A DNA stretch of 29,948 nucleotides, from positions 1 through 29,948 of the forward strand of contig JADMKR010000095.1 of assembly GCA_015478765.1 (NCBI GenBank). The letters run 5' to 3'. The translations under genes were made by a program, and so were the position numbers. The notes below the pieces were generated by a model. The model had not been told where the DNA came from. It searched no databases and saw only the letters and a program-made list of their open reading frames with translations. This document shows, one piece after another, positions 7,300 through 15,339 of this stretch (the stretch's first letter is position 1; every line of letters begins with the position of its first letter). Source of the stretch: Flavobacterium sp. Its GTDB lineage: Bacteria > Bacteroidota > Bacteroidia > Flavobacteriales > Flavobacteriaceae.

Positions 7300-8286
7300 A
7301 TGTCTATAAAGAATGTGAGATTGGAAGTAATGCAGTTTTTGGAGAAAAGCATCGACGGTTTTGTCGATGAATATCTGATTCCTGTAGAGAAGATTTGGCA
7401 ACCGTCGGATCTATTGCCCGATTCAGAGAATGAGGATTTTTTCGAATCGGTTAAGGAACTTCGTGAACTCGCCAAAGATATGCCGTACGATTTCTGGGTG
7501 GTCCTGATAGGTGACATGATTACCGAAGAAGCCTTGCCAACGTACGAATCTTGGCTAATGGACGTAGAAGGTGTCGATCAGATTGAGAATAACGGATGGT
7601 CCAAATGGGTGCGGCATTGGACGAGCGAAGAAAATCGCCATGGAGACCTTTTAAACAAATACCTTTATCTGTCGGGCCGCGTTAACATGCGTGAAATCGA
7701 AATGACCACACAGCACCTCATTGCAGATGGTTTTGATATCGGTACCGGACGCGATCCTTACAAAAATTTCGTTTACACCAGTTTCCAGGAACTTGCTACC
7801 TATATATCGCACAACCGGGTTTCACAGCTTGCCAAGAATTATGGCGATAAGAAACTTTCCAAAATCTGCAAGATTATAGCAGGCGACGAAATGCGCCACC
7901 ACCATGCTTACAGCGAATTTGTCAACCGAATATTCAAAGTTGATCCAAGCGAAATGATGCTGGCGTTCCAATATATGATGAAGCAAAAAATTATCATGCC
8001 GGCACAGTTCCTTCGGGAATCGGGTGATAAAATAGGTTCTGCTTTCGAGCTGTTTTCAGATGCAGTCCAGCGCATTGGTGTATATACCGCTGCTGACTAC
8101 GTCGATATTATGCAGAAATTAATCCAGCGTTGGGAGATCGATAAAATTTCCGGACTTACCGATGAAGCCGAGAAAGCGCGCGATTTTTTGATGAAACTTC
8201 CGGCACGAATGGCACGCGTTTCCGAACGATTGGTAATTCCGCAGGAATCTCACATATTCAAATGGGTCGAGCCCGCAAGATTATAA
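7300..8286 (+). CDS. Acyl-[acyl-carrier-protein] desaturase (di-iron, soluble stearoyl-ACP type)
   Basis: Inserts a cis double bond into ACP-bound acyl chains, using O2 and reduced ferredoxin. The 328-residue protein has the two di-iron half-sites of the FA_desaturase_2 family. The first is E110-E111-N-R-H114, with a preceding helix glutamate near E76/E77. The second is D196-E197-M-R-H200, with E164 in the preceding helix. No transit peptide or TM segment is present, so it acts in the cytoplasm. It is coupled to plsC copy 2 and followed by its own terminator. The pair links fatty-acid unsaturation to phosphatidate formation. Regioselectivity cannot be read from the sequence. Confidence 0.93.
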   Translation: MSIKNVRLEVMQFLEKSIDGFVDEYLIPVEKIWQPSDLLPDSENEDFFESVKELRELAKDMPYDFWVVLIGDMITEEALPTYESWLMDVEGVDQIENNGWSKWVRHWTSEENRHGDLLNKYLYLSGRVNMREIEMTTQHLIADGFDIGTGRDPYKNFVYTSFQELATYISHNRVSQLAKNYGDKKLSKICKIIAGDEMRHHHAYSEFVNRIFKVDPSEMMLAFQYMMKQKIIMPAQFLRESGDKIGSAFELFSDAVQRIGVYTAADYVDIMQKLIQRWEIDKISGLTDEAEKARDFLMKLPARMARVSERLVIPQESHIFKWVEPARL

Positions 8287-8291
8287 AACTC

Positions 8292-8319
8292 AAATCCTTT
8301 CACACCGAAAGGATTTTTT
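8292..8319 (+). terminator. Rho-independent terminator after the desaturase gene
   Basis: AAATCCTTT (8292-8300) pairs with AAAGGATTT (8308-8316) around a 7-nt loop and is followed by further T. It begins 5 nt after the desaturase stop and only 40 nt before the next gene, which may therefore depend on readthrough or its own weak promoter. Confidence 0.88.
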
Positions 8320-8331
8320 AATTGCTTTTAT

Positions 8332-8976
8332 ATGGACATCGTCGAAAGGACAAAAATATTCGTACAGCACACTTTACACGGTGCTGAAGGAGGACATGAC
8401 TGGTTTCACATAGTACGCGTTTACAACAATGCTATGTTGATCGCCGGGTCGCAAACTTGCAATCTGGAAATCGTCGCGTTGGGTGCGTTGCTACACGACA
8501 TCGCCGACAGTAAATTCCATGATGGAGATGAATCGGTCGGGCCGAAGGTCGCCCGTGAATTTCTGGAATCAAACAATGTATCATCGGATGTTATTTCGCA
8601 TGTGATCCACATTATCGACAACATCTCATTTAAAGGCGGAAATTTTGAAAAAAAGTTTTCGTCCATCGAACTCGACATAGTCCAGGACGCCGACAGGCTA
8701 GACGCTATCGGTGCCATCGGAATTGCCAGGGCTTTCAATTACGGCGGATTTAAAAATCGGCAATTGTACAATCCGGATATTTTGCCACAATTGAAGATGT
8801 CAAAGGAAGAATATAAATCGTCGAAAGCTCCGACAATCAATCATTTTTATGAGAAATTATTGCTTCTTGCAGATAAAATGAACACCGAATCGGCAAAAGA
8901 AATTGCCCGCGAACGCCATCTTTTTATGGAATCGTTTCTCAGGCAATTTTATGATGAATGGAATGGAAAACGGTAA
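8332..8976 (+). CDS. HD-domain phosphohydrolase (YedJ-like)
   Basis: A 214-residue cytoplasmic protein of the HD superfamily. The metal-binding set is visible in order: H26 (within GHDWFH), H55-D56 (LLHDIAD) and D119 (VQDADRLDAIG). The family contains metal-dependent phosphohydrolases. The natural substrate of this subgroup is not established, so no reaction is assigned. It lies 45 bp after the desaturase gene, beyond a terminator. Its stop is 6 bp from the stop of the convergent enoyl-CoA hydratase gene, and no hairpin lies between them. I see no clear promoter in the short upstream gap. Confidence 0.88.
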   Translation: MDIVERTKIFVQHTLHGAEGGHDWFHIVRVYNNAMLIAGSQTCNLEIVALGALLHDIADSKFHDGDESVGPKVAREFLESNNVSSDVISHVIHIIDNISFKGGNFEKKFSSIELDIVQDADRLDAIGAIGIARAFNYGGFKNRQLYNPDILPQLKMSKEEYKSSKAPTINHFYEKLLLLADKMNTESAKEIARERHLFMESFLRQFYDEWNGKR

Positions 8977-8982
8977 TGACAA

Positions 8983-9765
8983 TTATCTTCCGGTGAATTC
9001 CGCTTTGCGCTTTCCTAGAAACGCGGTGGTGCCTTCTTTAAAGTCTTCAGTTCCAAAACAATAGCCGAATGCTTTTATTTCGGTTTTATACCCGTTGACG
9101 CCATCTTCGAAATTTGCATTTACGGCCGAAATTGCTTTTCCGATCGCAACCGGTGAATTGTTTACGATCTTTTGGCAGATGCCGTAGCAATATGTCATCA
9201 ATTCCACTTGCGGCACAACATGGTTCACGAGTTTGTATTCTTTGGCCTCAGCCGCTGAAATCATTGCTGCCGTCATGATCATTTCCATCGCTTTTCCCTT
9301 GCCAATGAGTTGTGGAAGCCGTTGCGTACCGCCATATCCCGGAATTACTCCGAGCGATACCTCCGGTAGTCCCATCTTGGCATTTTCTGATGCAATCCTG
9401 AAATGACAGCTCATGGCGAGTTCTAATCCGCCGCCCAGTGCAAACCCATTGATTGCGGCAACTACGGGAGTTTTCAGATTCTCTACGAAATCAAATAATT
9501 TTTCCTGCCCCTGAGCAGCCAGCTGAGCTCCTTCTTCGATTGTGAATTGGGCGAATTCAGCAATATCGGCGCCGGCTACAAATGCTTTTTCGCCTGAACC
9601 GGTAATTACAATGGCGCGAACATTGGCATTGCTATCCAATGATTTAAAAGCATCGTGCAGTTCCTGGATGGTTTCTTTGTTTAGTGCGTTTAATTTTTCA
9701 GGTCGGTTGATTGTCACCGTTGCAATGTGTGCGTCGAAAGCAATGACTACGTTTTTATATTCCAT
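8983..9765 (-). CDS. Enoyl-CoA hydratase/isomerase (crotonase) family protein
   Basis: 260 residues, the standard crotonase length. The oxyanion-hole segment is AFVAGADI (about 61-68), followed by NGFALGGGLELAM. Both catalytic glutamates of true hydratases are present at the expected 20-residue spacing: E115 (GGGLELA) and E135 (LPEVSLG). Addition of water to 2-enoyl-CoA is therefore plausible, in fatty-acid or amino-acid catabolism. The closest comparison is short-chain enoyl-CoA hydratase or 3-hydroxybutyryl-CoA dehydratase. It is the last gene of the minus arm, starting 12 nt after the sensor-kinase stop, so it is probably co-transcribed with it despite no obvious functional tie. Confidence 0.93.
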   Translation of the reverse strand: MEYKNVVIAFDAHIATVTINRPEKLNALNKETIQELHDAFKSLDSNANVRAIVITGSGEKAFVAGADIAEFAQFTIEEGAQLAAQGQEKLFDFVENLKTPVVAAINGFALGGGLELAMSCHFRIASENAKMGLPEVSLGVIPGYGGTQRLPQLIGKGKAMEMIMTAAMISAAEAKEYKLVNHVVPQVELMTYCYGICQKIVNNSPVAIGKAISAVNANFEDGVNGYKTEIKAFGYCFGTEDFKEGTTAFLGKRKAEFTGR

Positions 9766-9777
9766 AATTGATATTTA

Positions 9778-11247
9778 TTAGCTTACAATCGGAAGTGAAA
9801 CCGTAAAAACGGTCCCTTTTCCATATTCAGTTTCAAAAGTAATGGTTCCTTTATAATTCTCTATGATATTTTTGATGATTCCGAGTCCGAGGCCCATTCC
9901 GCTATTCTTAGTCGTAAACTTCGGCTCGAATATATGTGGTATGTTTTGATGCTCGATTCCGGTTCCGTTGTCGGCCACCGAAATCAAAACCTGCTGACCC
10001 TCACGCTTTACGCTCACCACCACTGCTTTATGCGGTTGGTCGTCGGGAATGGCCTGAATCGCGTTTTTGACCAAATTCGTAATGATCCGAATGAGTTGGG
10101 TGCGGTCGATTTTGGAAACGACATGCTCGTCGTGGCTTTCAAAGGTGATGTATTCCTCGTTGAAAATGTCTAATGCAAGTTCGACAACGCGAACCACATT
10201 CAATGTCTCGTTTTGCTGAGCGGGCATCGACGCAAAATTCGAAAAGGCCGAGGCGACAGAACTCATGGTGTCGATTTGTTGAATCAGCGTTTTGGAGTAG
10301 TCGTTAAGCTTATTTTTTAGATCCGGATCGGCTGGGTCAAATTTGCGCTGGAAGTTCTGTACCGTTAAACGCATCGGTGTAAGCGGATTTTTAATTTCGT
10401 GTGCCACCTGTTTCGCCATTTCGCGCCATGCTTCCTCGCGTTCACTTTGTGCGAGTTTTATAGCACTTTTCTCCAGTTCATCAACCATTGCGTTATAAGC
10501 ACTTATCAATAGATTGATTTCTTTGCTGTTGGCGGTCAGGCCGATTTTCTCATTTTTCTGATTCAGACTTGTCTCGTTGATTTTATCGGAGATGGTTTTA
10601 AGCGAATGTGTGATGTAAGTCGATAAAAAGTAGGCCAGCGCAAATGCGATCAGCAATGTAAAAGTGTACACCTGGCTGAGGCGGATTAGGAAATTATTCA
10701 GTTCTGTTTGATAATAGTCATCGTCTTCCACATAGGGAATGTTCAAAATTCCTATCGGCTTGAATTTGTCGTCCTTAATTTGGCTGAATGACGAGCGGTG
10801 TTTTTGGCCGTCGATACTTTTAATGTCGACATATCTTTTATCGATTGATGATTGCACTAGTTTCGTCACATAGGGTTCTATGGGCGGCGCCACGCCATCG
10901 ATCGCGAATGACGCTTTGGATGATTTCAATAATTTTCCATGCAGGTCATAAATGTTGATTTCCAGGTTGTGGATGTCCGATAATTCATGGATATGATCCT
11001 TGAAAATCAGCGGCAGGTTTTCTGTTGTCATGGGATAAGTCGTAGTCGACAACAGATACGCGATGTGCTCTTTTATCGCATTTTCTTTCGTTTCAAGCCG
11101 CTCCTGATGGTACTCTCTCGCTTCGTTTTTAAATTGGACGACAGAAATGGATGCCAGCAAAATCGAAGAAACGATTATCAATACAATCATCGACAGAAAT
11201 ATCCGCACGCGGAGAGACAACATCGACAATTGGAATTTGGAGCCCAT
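9778..11247 (-). CDS. NtrY-like membrane sensor histidine kinase without a neighbouring response regulator
   Basis: A 489-residue two-TM sensor kinase. TM1 is at about 15-37, a periplasmic sensor of about 145 residues follows, and TM2 is at about 192-212. A linker region of HAMP type follows. The dimerisation helix carries phospho-acceptor H283 in MAKQVAHEIKNPLTPM, the NtrY-subfamily form. The ATPase domain has an N-box with N391 and N395, D426 in VADNGTG and GMGLGLGI. No receiver or NtrC gene is in the window. The start lies 2 nt after the hemJ stop, so expression is tied to hemH-hemJ. Its stimulus and partner are unknown. Confidence 0.93.
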   Translation of the reverse strand: MGSKFQLSMLSLRVRIFLSMIVLIIVSSILLASISVVQFKNEAREYHQERLETKENAIKEHIAYLLSTTTYPMTTENLPLIFKDHIHELSDIHNLEINIYDLHGKLLKSSKASFAIDGVAPPIEPYVTKLVQSSIDKRYVDIKSIDGQKHRSSFSQIKDDKFKPIGILNIPYVEDDDYYQTELNNFLIRLSQVYTFTLLIAFALAYFLSTYITHSLKTISDKINETSLNQKNEKIGLTANSKEINLLISAYNAMVDELEKSAIKLAQSEREEAWREMAKQVAHEIKNPLTPMRLTVQNFQRKFDPADPDLKNKLNDYSKTLIQQIDTMSSVASAFSNFASMPAQQNETLNVVRVVELALDIFNEEYITFESHDEHVVSKIDRTQLIRIITNLVKNAIQAIPDDQPHKAVVVSVKREGQQVLISVADNGTGIEHQNIPHIFEPKFTTKNSGMGLGLGIIKNIIENYKGTITFETEYGKGTVFTVSLPIVS

Positions 11248-11249
11248 AT

Positions 11250-11804
11250 TTACAATCCGTTTTTAGTTCGAATGCGCTGATACATTTTAAATCCGATCAT
11301 CAACATGACCGAGAATAAGATTATTCCGATGACGCCATAAATCCAGTTGACTGCATTTTTTAATATGACCAAAAAGACCACCGAAAACAGAATCAGTGTT
11401 GCGCCTTCGTTCCACAGTCGCATAAAATTGGAACTGTACTTTATCTGATCATTCTGAAGTTGGCGATAAATCTGATGGCACTTTAAATGGTACAGATAAA
11501 GCAAAAATACAAAGACGAGTTTCACGTGCATCCATGGTTGCTGAAGCCAAACCGAACCCACATCGGTGAAAAAAATCATCCAGAATGCGAATATACTCGC
11601 CAATATTGCCGATGGCCAGGTAATTATATACCACAGGCGTTTGGTCATGATTTTATATTGATCGCTTAAAATTTCTCTGGCGGGTGACGTCTTGCCATGG
11701 GCTTCAATTTGATACACAAATAAACGGACGATATAAAAAAGTCCGGCGAACCAAGTGATTACAAAGATCAGATGGAGCGATTTCAGATAGTTATAGTATT
11801 CCAT
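11250..11804 (-). CDS. hemJ: Protoporphyrinogen IX oxidase HemJ
   Basis: Membrane enzyme that oxidises protoporphyrinogen IX to protoporphyrin IX, replacing HemG or HemY in many bacteria. The 184-residue protein fits the UPF0093/HemJ family. The opening LHLIFVITWFAGLFYIVRLF carries the conserved H11, followed by MHVKL with H93 and K95. RLWNEGATLILFSVVFLVILK lies near the C-terminus. About five hydrophobic segments are present (roughly 8-30, 58-80, 92-107, 136-150 and 153-173). Its start overlaps the MATE gene by 14 bp, and it lies in the same operon as hemH, the next step in the pathway. The context strongly supports the assignment. Confidence 0.9.
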   Translation of the reverse strand: MEYYNYLKSLHLIFVITWFAGLFYIVRLFVYQIEAHGKTSPAREILSDQYKIMTKRLWYIITWPSAILASIFAFWMIFFTDVGSVWLQQPWMHVKLVFVFLLYLYHLKCHQIYRQLQNDQIKYSSNFMRLWNEGATLILFSVVFLVILKNAVNWIYGVIGIILFSVMLMIGFKMYQRIRTKNGL

Positions 11805-13143
11805 CGGGCTTAGAGAATTTGTTCATTTCGTTTTTCAGAAAAAAACCGGTGACCACTGTGGCCAGGATGTCGGCAATCGGAAACGAAACCCACACACCAA
11901 AAATACCAAAATAATTGGGTAATATCAGAATAAGCGGAATCAGGAAAAATCCTTGTTTGCTCAATGTCAGCATCAATGCTTTTAATGCTTTGCCCGCAGC
12001 TTGGAAATAGCCGGCGCCGATGAGTTGAATTGCTATTACCGGCGATGCGGCAAAAACCCAGCGCAGCGCGGTTGGGGTGTCGCGAAGCACATCGGGGTCG
12101 GTGGTAAATGCGCCCACGATTTGTTCGGCGAAAATAAGTATCAACGTATAGATTCCGATGGCAAAAATTCCCGCCCATTTGATCGATATTTTTATCGTTT
12201 CCTTTACGCGTCCGAAGTTTTCTGCACCGTAATTATAGCCGGCGATCGGCAAAAAGCCCTGTGCGATGCCAATTACCGGAAACAGTGCAAACATCAGCAT
12301 CCGGCTGATAATTCCGTAAACGGTTACGGCGTGCTCACCTCCGTGCGTAAAAAGCGTATGATTCAGCAGAACAGCCAATATACTTATGACCCCATGACGG
12401 GAAAAGGTGGTGAAACTCAGCGCAGTAATTTCGGAAATAAGTGCAGTGCGGGGCGAAAAATCGGACCACTGCAATCGGAGTTTGCTATTAAAAATGAAAA
12501 AATACGCCACAAATACAAAGCACATCAAAAACGAACATGCAGTGGCGAGTGCTGCACCAAAAATTCCCCATTCAAAAACCTTTATAAATAATATATCCAA
12601 TACAATGTTCCCGACCGCAGCAACAATGGTCGCCGACATGGCGACCTTTGCCCTGTCTTCGGCGCGTATCACCGTATTTCCCATTGCGCAAAAGGCCTGC
12701 AAAGGTGCGGCCAGTAAAATAGGCAGAAAGAACTCGCGGGCCGGCTCCAGTATTTCACCTTTTGCACCGAATAGAATCAATACTTCATCCTGAAAAAAAT
12801 ATCCGGCAGAAACCAGTAAAATTGAGAGGACTCCCGTCATTAAAATCTGATGTGCGAATGTGCGCCGCGATAGATCCAAGTCGCTCGCACCATAAGCACG
12901 TGAAAGAACCGAACTTCCACCTATTCCAATTGCCAGGCCGATTGCGGCGATCAAAAATGCGATTGGCATTATAACGGTCAATGCGGCGATTCCAATGGAG
13001 CCAATCCATCGGCCAACAAAGATGGTATCCACCAATATGTTGACCGTCATGAATAATATTCCGATAGAAGCCGGAATCGCCTGTTTTCGCAATAGTGTTG
13101 TGATGCTTTGGCGGCCTAAATCTTCTTCGGTGGGAGCTGACAT
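11791..13143 (-). CDS. MATE family efflux transporter
   Basis: A 450-residue polytopic inner-membrane protein with about 12 predicted helices in two homologous halves. It is typical of MatE-domain antiporters driven by Na+ or H+: an early IPASIGILFMTVNILVDTIFVGRWIG segment in TM1-TM2 and GIGGSSVLSRAYG in the next loop, with a similar pattern repeating in the C half (IGIAQGFLPIAGYNYGA). It lies between hemH and hemJ, starting 4 nt after the hemH stop and overlapping hemJ. Co-transcription with haem genes suggests export of a metabolite or porphyrin, but the substrate cannot be inferred from the sequence. Confidence 0.93.
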   Translation of the reverse strand: MSAPTEEDLGRQSITTLLRKQAIPASIGILFMTVNILVDTIFVGRWIGSIGIAALTVIMPIAFLIAAIGLAIGIGGSSVLSRAYGASDLDLSRRTFAHQILMTGVLSILLVSAGYFFQDEVLILFGAKGEILEPAREFFLPILLAAPLQAFCAMGNTVIRAEDRAKVAMSATIVAAVGNIVLDILFIKVFEWGIFGAALATACSFLMCFVFVAYFFIFNSKLRLQWSDFSPRTALISEITALSFTTFSRHGVISILAVLLNHTLFTHGGEHAVTVYGIISRMLMFALFPVIGIAQGFLPIAGYNYGAENFGRVKETIKISIKWAGIFAIGIYTLILIFAEQIVGAFTTDPDVLRDTPTALRWVFAASPVIAIQLIGAGYFQAAGKALKALMLTLSKQGFFLIPLILILPNYFGIFGVWVSFPIADILATVVTGFFLKNEMNKFSKPDGIL

Positions 13144-13147
13144 ATTG

Positions 13148-14167
13148 TTAGTTTTTCGCAGCCCATTCGTTTAGCCACGAAGCCATGGTTGAGACCCATT
13201 GCTCGTCGTCGTTCAAACATGGGATGGCGTGGAATTCCTCGCCTCCATGTTCTTTGAACTGATGATTGGCTTCCATCGCTATCTCTTCCAGAGTTTCCAG
13301 GCAGTCGGCTACAAAGGCCGGCGTAACGACCGCCAATTTCTTGATTCCCTTGCCGGGCATTTTGTTGATTTCCACGTCGGTGTACGGTTCGAGCCATTTG
13401 TCGCCAGCCAGCCTCGACTGAAATGTCTGGCTATATTTACCTTCGGGAATATTTAAATACTCGACTACTTTTCTGGTGGTTTCAAAACATTGATGTCGAT
13501 AACAAAACTCGTGAGCAGGCGATGGCGTCACACAGCATGAACCGTCAATTTTACAATGCGATTTGGTGACGTCGGTTTTACGAATGTGACGCTCCGGAAT
13601 TCCGTGGTACGAAAACAACAGATGATCGTAATCGAAGTTTTTCAACGACGCAGCCATAGAATCGGCCAATGCTTTAATGTAATCTGGTTTGTTGTAAAAT
13701 GCCGGAACTGTGGTCATTTTCATATCTGGAAAATGCTTTTTGCGCATTTCTTCAGCCTTGACGTTCACAGTAACTGTTGACGCCATCGCATGGTGCGGAT
13801 ATAAAGGAAAAACCAATACGTCGCTCACGCCTTGATCGTGCAATTCCTTCAAACCATCATAGATTGCTGGCTTGCCATAGCGCATCGCCAGTGAAACCGG
13901 AATTTCTACCTGTCTTTTTACCTTTTCGTGCATGCGTTGGGAAAGTACAATTAGAGGCGAACCTTCATCCCACCATATTTTGCGGTATGCTTCGCCTGAT
14001 TTTTCGGGACGTTTCCTCAGGATGATGCCGCGTACCAAAAAGGCACGCAATAAAAACGGGACGTCAATCACGTATTTATCCATTAAGAATTCGTCGAGAT
14101 ACGGTTTGACATCGGCGGGATCAGGGCTCTCGGGTGAACCAAGATTGACTAAAAGAACTCCTTTCAT
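13148..14167 (-). CDS. hemH: Ferrochelatase
   Basis: Inserts Fe2+ into protoporphyrin IX, the last step of protohaem synthesis. The 339-residue protein starts with the family's VLLVNLGSPESP motif. The catalytic H188 lies in SYHGIPERH, and the acidic E291/E294 cluster in FVADCLETLEEI. Between them are five cysteines in a short internal segment (C205, C211, C212, C222, C227), a pattern like the internal [2Fe-2S] ligands described for some bacterial ferrochelatases. It heads a minus-strand operon with MATE, hemJ, sensor kinase and enoyl-CoA hydratase. The AraC regulator gene ends 69 bp upstream on the same strand. Confidence 0.96.
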   Translation of the reverse strand: MKGVLLVNLGSPESPDPADVKPYLDEFLMDKYVIDVPFLLRAFLVRGIILRKRPEKSGEAYRKIWWDEGSPLIVLSQRMHEKVKRQVEIPVSLAMRYGKPAIYDGLKELHDQGVSDVLVFPLYPHHAMASTVTVNVKAEEMRKKHFPDMKMTTVPAFYNKPDYIKALADSMAASLKNFDYDHLLFSYHGIPERHIRKTDVTKSHCKIDGSCCVTPSPAHEFCYRHQCFETTRKVVEYLNIPEGKYSQTFQSRLAGDKWLEPYTDVEINKMPGKGIKKLAVVTPAFVADCLETLEEIAMEANHQFKEHGGEEFHAIPCLNDDEQWVSTMASWLNEWAAKN

Positions 14168-14236
14168 CGGTAATTGTTCGGTTATTAAAAGTATGAATTA
14201 GATTTTTTTTGATTGTGCGCTTAACAAAACATTAGG

Positions 14237-15106
14237 TTAGTTCTGGCTAATCGACATCAGGTACTTTTTTGGTGTGGTTGCGAATTTCTTTTTAAAGGCA
14301 GCAATAAAATGACTTGCCGTGCTATATCCGATTTTCAAACCCACTTCATTTACATTGTGATTTCCTTCCTCAAGCAGTTTTCGGGCAAACTCCATTTTGT
14401 AATCAAACAGGAAGCTGTAAACCGAATCGCCGTAAATCTGTTTAAACCCCATCTTTAGTTTTTTCAGATTTAAACCAACTTTATCCGACAATTCCTGTAA
14501 ACCAGGTGGCTCTGCCATATTGGCGATTATGATGTCTTTCGCTCGTCTGATTTTCAAAACGTTTTCCTCGTCGATCAAAAACGGGCATTGCTCTGCATCG
14601 GGATCTTCGGTGCGGTTGAAATAAAGACTCAGTAATTCGTAGCCTTTCCCCTTGTAGTACAAATTTTTAATCGATGGATGAAGATTGTAGTGGAATAACT
14701 GGCTTAATACGATGGCCATCGACGGACTAATATTGCCTTCATTGTAATATTTCTTGTCCTGATTCTCGGCGCTCAAAAACGGAATATAGTCGGCTTCAGC
14801 CGAAAACAAAGCATGGAATTTTTTGATGGAAACCATGAGTGAAATTACCCAGGAATTTGGCGCGAGCTCGAGATTCAGTGGTAGTTCCTTTTGCGGATTA
14901 TAAAGCAATAACGACTTTTCTTCACTAAGTTCCAAAGCATAATTTCCTTGATTGAAGATAAATTTCGCTCGGCCCTTTATGCCAAAGTGGAATTGGATCA
15001 TCCCGATGCTCACCTCACGTTGTGCACGGAACACTTCGGAACTGTCATTTTGAAATCTGATGAGGATAAAATCGTCTTCAATTTTTACAACTTCATGAGA
15101 ACCCAT
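14237..15106 (-). CDS. AraC-family transcriptional regulator (PchR-like)
   Basis: A 289-residue regulator. The N-terminal part (about 1-185) is a beta-rich sensing domain containing FHFGIKGRAKFIFNQG. The C-terminal part (about 190-289) has the two helix-turn-helix units of AraC/XylS proteins, around LQELSDKVGLNLKKLKMGFK and VGLKIGYSTASHFIAAFKKK. The overall form resembles the siderophore/iron-responsive PchR group. I chose the ATG at 15106 (MGSHEVVK). A GTG at 15130 would add eight residues. It is divergent from hemA and co-directional with hemH, well placed to control both haem arms. A haem or iron signal is inferred. Confidence 0.9.
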   Translation of the reverse strand: MGSHEVVKIEDDFILIRFQNDSSEVFRAQREVSIGMIQFHFGIKGRAKFIFNQGNYALELSEEKSLLLYNPQKELPLNLELAPNSWVISLMVSIKKFHALFSAEADYIPFLSAENQDKKYYNEGNISPSMAIVLSQLFHYNLHPSIKNLYYKGKGYELLSLYFNRTEDPDAEQCPFLIDEENVLKIRRAKDIIIANMAEPPGLQELSDKVGLNLKKLKMGFKQIYGDSVYSFLFDYKMEFARKLLEEGNHNVNEVGLKIGYSTASHFIAAFKKKFATTPKKYLMSISQN

Positions 15107-15200
15107 AGCGATATTTTTTAGTCTGTGCACCGGTGTAAAACGACCCTACATTATTTAGAATTAATCTACATAAGGTTGTCGGCAGCGCTAGTAATTGCTG

Positions 15201-15208
15201 CAAATTTA
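15201..15208 (-). promoter_or_regulatory. Candidate -7 element for the AraC regulator gene
   Basis: On the minus strand this reads TAAATTTG, a perfect TAnnTTTG, about 95 nt before the ATG at 15106. No TTG is visible at the -33 distance, which fits a weak or activator-dependent promoter. Confidence 0.35.
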
Positions 15209-15233
15209 CTTGTTTTTCCTGTTATAGTGGCAT

Positions 15234-15255
15234 TTATGGATAATAATTCCCATAA
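15234..15255. promoter_or_regulatory. Small inverted repeat in the divergent regulator/hemA region
   Basis: TTATGG (15234-15239) and CCATAA (15250-15255) form a 6-bp inverted repeat with a 10-nt gap. It lies between the two divergent starts and could be an operator. It is short enough to arise by chance. Confidence 0.25.
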
Positions 15256-15302
15256 CGACAAAAATAGTCCTTTGAGCGTTATATTTTTAAATGGTATAGT
15301 GA

Positions 15303-15310
15303 TAATTTTG
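15303..15310 (+). promoter_or_regulatory. Candidate -7 element for the hemA operon
   Basis: TAATTTTG is a perfect TAnnTTTG, 29 nt before the hemA ATG. The -33 position lacks TTG (the nearest TTTG, 15271-15274, leaves a 28-nt spacer), again suggesting activator dependence. Confidence 0.45.
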
Positions 15311-15339
15311 TCCCCTTAGCAGGAAGCCTATTCAATAAT

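Noticed and set aside
12001..12591. 196-residue open frame antisense to the MATE gene
   Set aside because: It has a Lys/Arg/Cys-rich composition with no motif and lies opposite a clear transporter.
15125..15319. 64-residue open frame between the AraC regulator and hemA
   Set aside because: It covers the divergent promoter elements and shows no family feature or start context.
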